Of a DNA stretch of 64,000 bases, positions 57,891 to 64,000 are shown in pieces. The notes beneath the pieces are model-generated. The model was not told the DNA's origin. It saw only the letters and a list, made by a program, of their open reading frames with translations, and ran no database searches. The position numbers and the translations under genes are program-made. Each line of letters opens with the position of its first letter. Within the stretch, counting starts at the first letter, position 1. The DNA is from Streptomyces sp. NRRL B-1140. GTDB lineage: Bacteria > Actinomycetota > Actinomycetes > Streptomycetales > Streptomycetaceae. Where the stretch lies: contig NZ_LGEA01000002.1 in NCBI RefSeq assembly GCF_001280065.1, positions 1-64,000 on the forward strand. Reading direction: 5' to 3'.

Positions 57891-58757
57891 ATGGCGATCG
57901 TGGATCTCATACTGCGCCCGGGCGCTGCGGACGATGCCGCAGAGTGCGGAAGGATCTGCTACGAGGCCTTCGCCGGCATCGCCGGGGAGCACGCGTTCCC
58001 GCCCGACATCCCGAGCCCCGACGTGGGTGTCGCGCTGATCGAGGGAGCCCTGGCCCACCCGGGTTTCTACAGCGTCGTCGCCGAGCTCGACGGGCGGGTC
58101 GTGGGCAGCAACTTCCTCGACGAACGCTCGATCGTCGTCGGGGTCGGGCCCGTCACCGTCGACCCCACCGTGCAGAACGCGGGCGTGGGCCGCCGCCTGA
58201 TGCTGAACGTGATGGAGCGGGCCGACGAACGGGGGGCACCGGGCATCCGGCTGGTGCAGAGCGGCTACCACAACAGGTCGTTCTCTCTGTACACGGGCCT
58301 GGGCTTCGCCCACCGGGCCACGGTGGCCTGCGTTCAGGGCCCTCCGATCCGGCGTGCGATGCCCGGTTACGAGGTGCGGGAGGCGACGGACGCGGACCTC
58401 GGGGCCTGTAACGACGTGTGCCGACAGGTCCATGGCGTCGATCGTGGCGGCGAGGTCGCCGACGCCCTCAAACAGGGCACCGCCCGGGTCGTCGAGCGTG
58501 CGGGACGGGTCACGGGGTACGCCACCGACCTGGCCTTCTTCGCGCACGCCGTGGGCGAGACCGCCCCGGACCTCCAAGCCCTGATAGCGGCGGCCCCGCG
58601 GTTCGGCGGTCCCGGCATCCTCGTCCCCGTGAGCGACAGCGCGCTGCTCAGATGGTGCCTGTCCAACGGCCTCAAGGTCGTGCAGCTGATGAGCCTCATG
58701 TCCATCGGCCTGTACAACCGGCCCGACGGGGCTTACCTGCCCTCGATCCTCTACTAG
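57891..58757 (+). CDS. GNAT family N-acetyltransferase, two-domain
   Basis: A 288-residue protein with an N-terminal GNAT domain (about residues 5-145) holding the acetyl-CoA loop VQNAGVGRRLMLNV and the strand GAPGIRLVQSGYHNRSFSLYTGLGF. A second GNAT-like half (about 155-288) lacks a clear acetyl-CoA loop and is probably structural. ATG at 57891 abuts GAGAAGGGG; GTG at 57900 has better spacing and may be the true start. The acceptor is unknown. A hairpin at 58791-58808 follows. Confidence 0.88.
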   Translation: MAIVDLILRPGAADDAAECGRICYEAFAGIAGEHAFPPDIPSPDVGVALIEGALAHPGFYSVVAELDGRVVGSNFLDERSIVVGVGPVTVDPTVQNAGVGRRLMLNVMERADERGAPGIRLVQSGYHNRSFSLYTGLGFAHRATVACVQGPPIRRAMPGYEVREATDADLGACNDVCRQVHGVDRGGEVADALKQGTARVVERAGRVTGYATDLAFFAHAVGETAPDLQALIAAAPRFGGPGILVPVSDSALLRWCLSNGLKVVQLMSLMSIGLYNRPDGAYLPSILY

Positions 58758-58790
58758 GACCTGCGGCCCGAGACCCCGGACGAAAGTCCT

Positions 58791-58808
58791 GGTCCCGGGC
58801 CTGGGACC
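58791..58808 (+). terminator. Hairpin after the GNAT gene
   Basis: GGTCCC (58791-58796), six-base loop, GGGACC (58803-58808). A second small stem GGAC-GAAA-GTCC lies at 58778-58789. Together they may end the GNAT transcript; they also resemble operator dyads for the next gene. Confidence 0.4.
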
Positions 58809-58852
58809 GTGGACCGAGGCGCCGGGCGGCGCCGCTCGCTACCGTCGCGTCC

Positions 58853-59311
58853 ATGACGATCACCGAGCCACCCCGCACCCCCGAGCAGCGCAAGGCCGAC
58901 GTGTTGGGCCGCCTGCGGCGCGAGATCGACATCTGGGTCGCGACGGCGGATGCCGGAGGGATCCCCTGCCTGGTGCCGCTGTGGTTCGTGTGGCACGACG
59001 AGGAGGTGTGGCTGTGCACCCGGCTGACCAACCCCACCGGCCGCAATCTGCGCGACGGCGGCCGGGCCCGGCTGGCCTTCGGCGACACCCGGGACGTCGT
59101 GCTCGTCGACGGTGAGGTGCGGACCTGCACGATGGGCGAGGTGCCGCCGGCTGCGGCCGAGGCGTTTCGCGCGAAGACCGGCTGGGATCCGCGCACGGAC
59201 CACGCGTCGTACGCGTTCTTCCGGGTGCGCCCGCGGGCGGTGCAGGCGTGGTGCGAGCAGCACGAGCTGCCCCGCCGGCACCTCATGCGGGAGGGTGTCT
59301 GGGTCGTGTAG
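58853..59311 (+). CDS. Pyridoxamine 5'-phosphate oxidase-like (split beta-barrel) flavin/F420-binding protein
   Basis: A 152-residue protein of the FMN/F420-binding split-barrel family: DIWVATADAGGIPCLVPLWFVWHDEEVWLCTRLTNPTGRNLRDGGRARLAFGD and FFRVRPRAVQAWCEQHEL near the C-terminus. Actinobacterial members reduce F420-dependent substrates or bind heme/FMN; the substrate is open. TACCGT (58840-58845) is followed by the ATG at the distance expected for a leaderless start. Candidate operator dyads lie at 58778-58808. Confidence 0.88.
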   Translation: MTITEPPRTPEQRKADVLGRLRREIDIWVATADAGGIPCLVPLWFVWHDEEVWLCTRLTNPTGRNLRDGGRARLAFGDTRDVVLVDGEVRTCTMGEVPPAAAEAFRAKTGWDPRTDHASYAFFRVRPRAVQAWCEQHELPRRHLMREGVWVV

Positions 59312-59318
59312 AGGTCGC

Positions 59319-60227
59319 TCAACCGGCCTCGTGCCGACGCGAGTCGAGCCGCTTCAGTTCCTCGTCGGTGAGGCGGATGGCGCCCGCTGCCACGTTCTCC
59401 GTGAGGTGGTCGGGGTTGCCGGTGCCGGGTATGGCGAGGACGTGGGGGCCCTGGTGCAGGGTCCAGGCGATGCGGATCTGGGCGGGGCTCGCGCCGTGGG
59501 CGCGGGCGACGGCGCGGACGTCTTCGTCGTGGGCGGTGGTGGCGCCCTGCTCGCCGGCCTCACCCGCGACGGCGTAGAACGGCACGAAGGCGATGCCCTC
59601 CTCGCCGCAGATGCGGAGCAGTTCGTCGGACTCGGGGTCGGGGCGGTCGAGGGCGTACCGGTTCTGGACGCAGACCACGGGCGCGATGGCCCGGGCCTCG
59701 GCGAGATGGCGGGACGTGACGTTGGAGACGCCGAGGTGCCGGATCAGACCCGCGTCACGCAGTTGCGCGAGGGCTCCGAAGTGCTCGGCGACGGAGTCGT
59801 ACCTGGGCATCCGGCGCAGGTTGACCACGTCCAGGTGGTCGCGGCCGAGCTGGCGCAGGTTCTCCTCCACGTGGCCGCGCAGGTCCTCGGGGCGGGCCGA
59901 GGTGCCCCACTCCCCGTCGTAGGCCCGGTACGGGCCCACCTTGGTGACGATGACGAGGTCGTCGGGGTACGGCGCGAGCGCGCTGTTGATGAGTTCGTTG
60001 GCGGAGCGCAGGGACGAGAAGTAGAAGGCGGCCGTGTCGATGTGGTTCACGCCGAGGTCGATCGCCTTGCGCAGGACGGCGATCGACCGCTCGCGGTCGC
60101 TCGGTGTGCCGTGGTGGAAGGCGGCGCTGCCCGTCAGCCGCATCGCGCCGAAGCCGAGGCGGTGGACGGGCAGGTCGCCGAGTTTCCAGGTGCCCGCGGC
60201 GGCCGCGGTGATCGTCTGTGAGCTCAT
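59319..60227 (-). CDS. Aldo/keto reductase
   Basis: A 302-residue aldo/keto reductase similar to actinobacterial oxidoreductases of the AKR13-like group: VHRLGFGAMRLTG, HIDTAAFYFSSLRSANEL (Asp, Tyr), VIVTKVGPYRAYDGEW (Lys) and VVNLRRMP. The usual active-site His (LHxP) is replaced by LRRMP, so the arginine stands at the His position; activity may be altered. The cofactor part is VLAIPGTGNPDHLTENV. ATG at 60227 was chosen over 60245. It is convergent with the PPOX-like gene, 7 bp apart. Confidence 0.9.
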   Translation of the reverse strand: MSSQTITAAAAGTWKLGDLPVHRLGFGAMRLTGSAAFHHGTPSDRERSIAVLRKAIDLGVNHIDTAAFYFSSLRSANELINSALAPYPDDLVIVTKVGPYRAYDGEWGTSARPEDLRGHVEENLRQLGRDHLDVVNLRRMPRYDSVAEHFGALAQLRDAGLIRHLGVSNVTSRHLAEARAIAPVVCVQNRYALDRPDPESDELLRICGEEGIAFVPFYAVAGEAGEQGATTAHDEDVRAVARAHGASPAQIRIAWTLHQGPHVLAIPGTGNPDHLTENVAAGAIRLTDEELKRLDSRRHEAG

Positions 60228-60282
60228 CGGCGGAGTCTCACACACGGCGGCCGGGCCGGTGAAACGGCTTTGCGGATACGTA

Positions 60283-61650
60283 CTACGGATACGTGTAGGA
60301 GTTGAGTGTGGTGACGGCGGAGGTTGGGTTGCCCCGGTCGTAGTGGTCCACGGCGAGGAAGTTGGGCTTCTTGCGGGCGGCCGGCTGGCAGAACCTCTGG
60401 GCGCGGTCGGCGAGTTTGGTGTTGTCCGTGCCGGCGGTACCGGCGAGCGGCACGTCCCGGAAGTGGTTCATGACGAAGAGCGGGCGGAACCCCGGTTCGG
60501 TGCGGGTCAGTGGGATGTCGGTGTCGGCGCCGGACCAGCGGCTGTAGCAGGACCAGTCGGAAGTGCCGACGCCCGAGCCCATCGACCAGTAGTTCTCGAC
60601 GGTCCATTCCCGCTGGTACATGACGCCGAAGCTGTCCCGGGTCAGTCCCGCCGCCTGGTCGGCGGAGCGGCTGTGGTCGGTGAAGATCAGCAGTCGGTCA
60701 CCGGCGGCGGCCAGCTCCGTCATCGTGGGCCAGCCGCTGTGCCGTACGCCGGTGAGGTCGGGCCGGTAAAGCACGTCCGGCAGGCCGTCGACACGGGCGA
60801 GTTCGGCGCGCAGGACGGCCGGGTCGACGTAGTCCTCCAGGAAGACGGTGACGAACTGGTCGGGGTGGGCCTTCAGGAAGTCGACCATGCGCTGGAGGTC
60901 GACCCACAGGGCGACGGGCCTGCTGACGAGAGTGCAGCTGTTGTGGCACAGGATCGCGCCGTCGGGAGTCTGGTGGATGTCCAGCATGAATCCGCGGACG
61001 CCGTCGGCGAGTTGGCGTTCGATGCCGCGAGTCTGGTTGGGCACGAGGTTGACGAAGGGCGGGGCGAAGCCGCCGTCGACACCGTTGGCGTACGCGTTGT
61101 GCGTGGTGAGGAACGTGATCTGGTCGAGGGTGCGGCGGTCCTGCGGCGGCATGGGCTGCGTGACGGGCGTGACCGGGGTGAGGTACCAGGCGGCGAGGTC
61201 GCCGGGTCCGCCGAGGGCGAGCCGGGCGGGGTAGGTGGCGCCGGACGGCTTGGGCGCGACCGTGAGGTGGCGGGCGGTTCCCGGAACCTTGAGCGTGTAG
61301 CGGTCGGCGCCGATCGGGCTGATCTCCCAGCCGGCGTCAGCACTCGCGCAGGCGACGGTCGCCGCCTGGTCGCCACTGCGGCCGAGGCAGCTGCCGGGCG
61401 CGACGGTGTTCTCCAGGAGGTAGGAGGACCCGCTCGGCTTCAACTGCCACTGCTGGCGGTCCTCGTTGCCCCGGGGTCTGTGCTGCTCGACCGCGCCGCC
61501 GCTGTCCGCCGCGTTGAGCCCGGTGGTGACGCTCTGGACGTAGTAGGTGCCCTCGGCGGGAGCGGCGGCGGCAGCGGGCTGAGGGGCCACGACCGCGGCG
61601 GCCAGTGCCGCGGCCGTGGCAAGCAGGGCGTGGGGGGTGCGTAGGCGCAT
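60283..61650 (-). CDS. Secreted phosphatidylinositol-specific phospholipase C-like protein with lectin-like N-terminus
   Basis: A 455-residue secreted protein. A signal peptide (MRLRTPHALLATAAALAAAVVA) cuts near AAAAAP. Residues about 35-150 form a ricin-B-lectin-like region (GTYYVQSVTTGLNAADSG and a QQWQL motif). The C-terminal PI-PLC X-type barrel has two histidines: ITFLTTHNAYAN and ILCHNSC; GFMLDIHQTPDG supplies the aspartate. The barrel contains cysteines and a WSCYSRW segment. It may cleave phosphatidylinositol or a glycan-linked phosphodiester outside the cell. It lies 69 bp downstream of the chitinase in the same direction and may be co-expressed. Confidence 0.87.
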   Translation of the reverse strand: MRLRTPHALLATAAALAAAVVAPQPAAAAAPAEGTYYVQSVTTGLNAADSGGAVEQHRPRGNEDRQQWQLKPSGSSYLLENTVAPGSCLGRSGDQAATVACASADAGWEISPIGADRYTLKVPGTARHLTVAPKPSGATYPARLALGGPGDLAAWYLTPVTPVTQPMPPQDRRTLDQITFLTTHNAYANGVDGGFAPPFVNLVPNQTRGIERQLADGVRGFMLDIHQTPDGAILCHNSCTLVSRPVALWVDLQRMVDFLKAHPDQFVTVFLEDYVDPAVLRAELARVDGLPDVLYRPDLTGVRHSGWPTMTELAAAGDRLLIFTDHSRSADQAAGLTRDSFGVMYQREWTVENYWSMGSGVGTSDWSCYSRWSGADTDIPLTRTEPGFRPLFVMNHFRDVPLAGTAGTDNTKLADRAQRFCQPAARKKPNFLAVDHYDRGNPTSAVTTLNSYTYP

Positions 61651-61719
61651 GAGGGATGCCCTTCGGTCAACCGTCAGGTTCATGACATCCCGCATGACAC
61701 CACGCCGCACGGTCCCGCG

Positions 61720-62610
61720 TCAGCAGTACAGGTTGCCGCCGGGCGACGTCCCGAGGATCTGCGTGAAGCGCTGGTAGTTGGTCACCCGGCTCTGCACCTG
61801 CGCCGGGTTCTTGCCGTCGCACTCCAGGGAGCCGTTGATGCTGCGGATCGTCTGGCCGAAACCGGCGCCGTTCACCATGGCGTTGTGCGGGGTCATGCTG
61901 CCGGGGCCGGTCTGGGTGTTCCAGTACCACAGGGCCGTCTTCCAGGCGACGGCCGAGTCGTTCTGCACCAGCCAGGGGTTGTTCAGCAGGTCGATGCCGA
62001 GCGCGTCGCCCGCCGCCTTGTAGTTGAAGTTCCAGCTCAGCTGGATCGGGCCGCGCCCGTAGTAGGCGGCCTGCCCGGCCGGACAGCCGTAGGGCCGGCT
62101 CCAGTCGCAGTAGTGCGGGTAGTTGGCGGTGTTCTGCTCCACCACGTGTACCAGACCGCCGGTCTCGTGACCGACGTTGGCGAGGAAGGCCGCGGCCTCC
62201 TGCTTCTTCACCGTGTCGCCGCCGGTGTTGGCGAACCCCGGGTAGGCGCCGAGGGCAGCGGTGAGACCGCTGTAGCTGTAGAACGAATTCCGGTTCGGGA
62301 ACATCTGGTTGAACTGCGCCTCGGTCACGACGAACCGCGCGTTCGGGGTGCCCGGACCGTTGTCACAGGCGTACGGCTCCCAGTACCAGGTGCTGACGAC
62401 CGGGTCGTAGCCCGGGTTGGCGTGCTCGGCGATGTAGGCCTTGCCGTCGGTGTAACGGACGATGTCGCCGGCCGCGTACGACTTCCCGGCCGTCCAGTTC
62501 GGATAGCTGGAGCACGCGGCGGCCGAGGCGTTCGTGGCGGGCAGGAGCACCGGTGCGGTGCCGGCGAGGGCCAGGGTGGCCAGGACAGCGGAGATGCGAC
62601 GTCTCGACAC
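61720..62610 (-). CDS. Family 19 chitinase with N-terminal chitin-binding domain
   Basis: A 296-residue secreted chitinase. A signal peptide (SRRRISAVLATLALAGTAP) is followed by a CBM5/12-type chitin-binding domain at about residues 33-82, with its aromatic triad in WTAGKSY, YTDGKAYIAEH and WYWEPY. The GH19 catalytic domain starts at residue 93; catalytic Glu149 is in NVGHETGG, with a second glutamate, Glu158, nearby, and GRGPIQLSWNFNY is the family signature. I chose GTG at 62610 for its GAAGGAG ribosome binding site. Three dyads, one matching the DasR consensus closely, lie upstream. The domain plan resembles S. coelicolor ChiF. Confidence 0.95.
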   Translation of the reverse strand: MSRRRISAVLATLALAGTAPVLLPATNASAAACSSYPNWTAGKSYAAGDIVRYTDGKAYIAEHANPGYDPVVSTWYWEPYACDNGPGTPNARFVVTEAQFNQMFPNRNSFYSYSGLTAALGAYPGFANTGGDTVKKQEAAAFLANVGHETGGLVHVVEQNTANYPHYCDWSRPYGCPAGQAAYYGRGPIQLSWNFNYKAAGDALGIDLLNNPWLVQNDSAVAWKTALWYWNTQTGPGSMTPHNAMVNGAGFGQTIRSINGSLECDGKNPAQVQSRVTNYQRFTQILGTSPGGNLYC

Positions 62611-62745
62611 GGATTCAACTCCTTCGCGGAGCACGGCCGCACCCCGGCGAGGGCAGGGCGAAGCAGTCCCTTGACCGCTTGCGCCGGTGTTCCGGTCACG
62701 GCGTGGGGGGGGCCGTGGTGGGGGCTGGAAGCCACACTCAACCGC

Positions 62746-62792
62746 TTTGGTCTGTACCAGTCAAGGGTGTAGACCAGTCAGGTACAGACCTG
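62746..62792 (-). promoter_or_regulatory. Three DasR-like (dre) dyads in the chitinase promoter
   Basis: Site 1 (62746-62761) reads TTTGGTCTGTACCAGT. Site 2 (62763-62778), on the minus strand, reads ACTGGTCTACACCCTT, 15 of 16 positions matching the remembered dre consensus ACTGGTCTACACCATT. Site 3 (62779-62792), minus strand, reads CAGGTCTGTACCTG. They lie 136-182 bp upstream of the GTG. DasR, the GntR-type repressor controlled by glucosamine phosphates, is the likely binder. Confidence 0.65.
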
Positions 62793-62836
62793 CCGGAATC
62801 ACGCCGGACCACGGCCCGCCCTGCCCCGCTCGGGGC

Positions 62837-63274
62837 TCACACGCGCGCCGAGCCCTCCAGGATCGCCGCCAGCCGGTCCAGCAGGGACCGCAACAGGTCG
62901 TCGTCGCCGTCGCGGAGCGGCGGCCAGCCGGCGCGGACGGCGCGTTCGACACGCAGCCAGTACTCCTGGCCGCGCGGGGTGAGATGGGCCAGGACACGGC
63001 GCCGGTCGAACGGATCGACCCTGCGGTGCACCAGATTCTGATCGACGAGCTGGTCGACCAGCTTGGTCAGTGTCGGAGGCGGCAGGAAAGCGGCCTCGGC
63101 GAGCCCCGTCATGTGGTGCCCCTCACCGTCGGACAGCGCGGCCAGCACCCGCCACGCGTCGAGCGAGCAGCCTTCGGCCTCCAGCACACCCTGCAAACGC
63201 CGGGCCGCCAGCCGTTCGGCCCGCGTCAGCAACTGCACGAGGTCGTCGGGACGACGCGGGGTCGGGCTGGGCAT
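62837..63274 (-). CDS. MarR family transcriptional regulator
   Basis: A 145-residue winged-helix regulator: LDAWRVLAALSDGEGHHMTGLAEAAFLPPPTLTKLVDQLVDQNLVHRRVDPFDRRRVLAHLT is the MarR DNA-binding region, with the wing arginines. The N- and C-terminal helices form the dimer. ATG at 63274 has AGGAGCAGGG in front; ATG at 63304 is in frame but has less support. It is divergent from the substrate-binding-protein gene and 226 bp upstream of the chitinase gene; either may be its target. Confidence 0.88.
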   Translation of the reverse strand: MPSPTPRRPDDLVQLLTRAERLAARRLQGVLEAEGCSLDAWRVLAALSDGEGHHMTGLAEAAFLPPPTLTKLVDQLVDQNLVHRRVDPFDRRRVLAHLTPRGQEYWLRVERAVRAGWPPLRDGDDDLLRSLLDRLAAILEGSARV

Positions 63275-63353
63275 CCCTGCTCCTAGGTCACGAGGGATGT
63301 CCATCGTAGGAGACGCACTGGAGTTCGTCCGGTGGAGCCGAGATCATGACGCC

Positions 63354-64000
63354 ATGTTCCGGCACGACCTCCCAGCGCCCGAGTGGTTCACGGCCGACGA
63401 CTCCGTGCTCGGCGTGGCCCTCGTCTTCCCCCTGCGGGGTCCGGCCGGGATCTTCGGGCCCACCTGCGAACTGTGTGCCCGGCTGGCCGCCGAGGAGGTC
63501 AACCGGGACGGCGGCGTGCTCGGCAGGGAGCTGCGGCTGGTGCCGGTCGACGGCTCGGGCCCGCCCGACGAGATCGCGGACGAGATGGAGGCGCTGGTAT
63601 CCCTGGGTGCAGTGCAGGGCGTCACCGGCTGGCACATCTCCTCCGTACGGCAGGCGCTGGCGCCTAGGATCGCGCACCGCGTCCCCTACGTGTACACCGC
63701 GCTGTACGAGGGCGGCGAGGACACGGCGGGGGTCTTCCTGACCAGCGAGACGCCGCACGAACAACTCCGTCCGGCGATGGGGCTGCTGGCGCGCGAGCGC
63801 GGGGTGCGGCGCTGGTTCGTGGTGGGCAACGACTACGTGTGGCCCCGGCACACGGCCCGCTCGGCGCGCGCCTACGCCCGGGCCAACGGCGGACGCATCA
63901 CCGGTGAGGCCTATCTCCCGCTCGGCTCCGAGGACTTCGAGCCGGTGCTGCGCCGCGTCGAGCGCACGGACGCCGACGCGGTGCTGATGCTGCTCGTCGG
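63354..64000 (+). CDS. AmiC-like (Peripla_BP_6) substrate-binding protein, cut by window edge
   Basis: The first 215 codons of a type I periplasmic-binding-fold protein of the branched-chain amino-acid/urea/amide class, with no signal peptide. The opening VLGVALVFPLRGPAGIFGPTCELCARLAAEEVNRDGGVLGRELRLV is characteristic, and GAVQGVTGWHISSVRQALAPR and GNDYVWPRHTARSARAYARANGG follow. Lacking an export signal, it resembles the cytosolic amide sensor AmiC rather than a transporter component. ATG at 63354 was chosen; the C-terminus is outside the window. The adjacent MarR gene is divergent. Confidence 0.85.
   Translation, partial: MFRHDLPAPEWFTADDSVLGVALVFPLRGPAGIFGPTCELCARLAAEEVNRDGGVLGRELRLVPVDGSGPPDEIADEMEALVSLGAVQGVTGWHISSVRQALAPRIAHRVPYVYTALYEGGEDTAGVFLTSETPHEQLRPAMGLLARERGVRRWFVVGNDYVWPRHTARSARAYARANGGRITGEAYLPLGSEDFEPVLRRVERTDADAVLMLLV

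Overview
The window is a 64 kb piece of a linear-type Streptomyces chromosome. The evidence is very high GC with G/C-biased third codon positions, GTG and TTG starts, ATGA/GTGA overlaps between genes, and family-specific markers: an SsgA-like sporulation protein, a streptophobe-family membrane protein, a melC tyrosinase operon, a SigB-family sigma factor, and the clpP3-clpP4-popR locus. I see no rRNA, tRNA, insertion sequence, phage gene or CRISPR array. It reads as a chromosome-arm region rich in stress, redox, signalling and secreted-enzyme genes rather than core housekeeping.

Layout. 1-4739: truncated flavin dehydrogenase with its TetR regulator, a divergent AlkB-type demethylase, an MBL-fold hydrolase and a DUF4032 kinase-like protein. 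4756-9292: a universal stress protein divergent from a three-gene operon (receiver-flavoprotein, cyclic-nucleotide-domain histidine kinase, UBP zinc finger). 9411-17925: a large LuxR regulator, a lipoprotein esterase, an AIM24 protein, a TPR/polyprenyl-synthase pair and a PLP dehydratase. 18256-26388: a membrane pseudokinase, a serine hydrolase, an LLM flavoprotein, a zinc-ribbon protein, an unknown protein beside an SsgA-like protein, and small membrane proteins. 26398-32957: aldo/keto reductase, a cholesterol-oxidase-like flavoprotein, an MFS-TetR operon with a strong operator, and melC1-melC2. 32958-38354: RNase H, two VOC proteins, a lipoprotein hydrolase with a TTA codon, an APH-like kinase and an epoxide hydrolase. 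38491-41891: clpP3-clpP4, popR, a SigL-like sigma factor and an RsbW-like ATPase. 42079-50767: a PRC-barrel trio, DUF6777, streptophobe, then an operon of FHA-ABC transporter, PTRVV-repeat protein and Ser/Thr kinase. 51114-64000: redox and metabolic enzymes, adenosine deaminase, a PLC-like secreted protein, a GH19 chitinase with DasR-like sites, MarR, and a truncated substrate-binding protein.

How genes work together. The clearest units are: (i) the clpP3-clpP4 operon with a PopR-type palindrome in its promoter, plus popR itself encoding a C-terminal LAA; (ii) the kinase / PTRVV-repeat / FHA-ABC operon, where threonine-containing repeats sit between a threonine kinase and a phosphothreonine reader; (iii) the cytosolic redox phosphorelay at 5824-9292; (iv) melanin synthesis by MelC1 and MelC2; and (v) chitin use, with three dyads upstream of the chitinase, one matching the DasR consensus as I remember it at 15 of 16 positions. 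Functional calls rest on recognised motifs read by eye; no database search was run.
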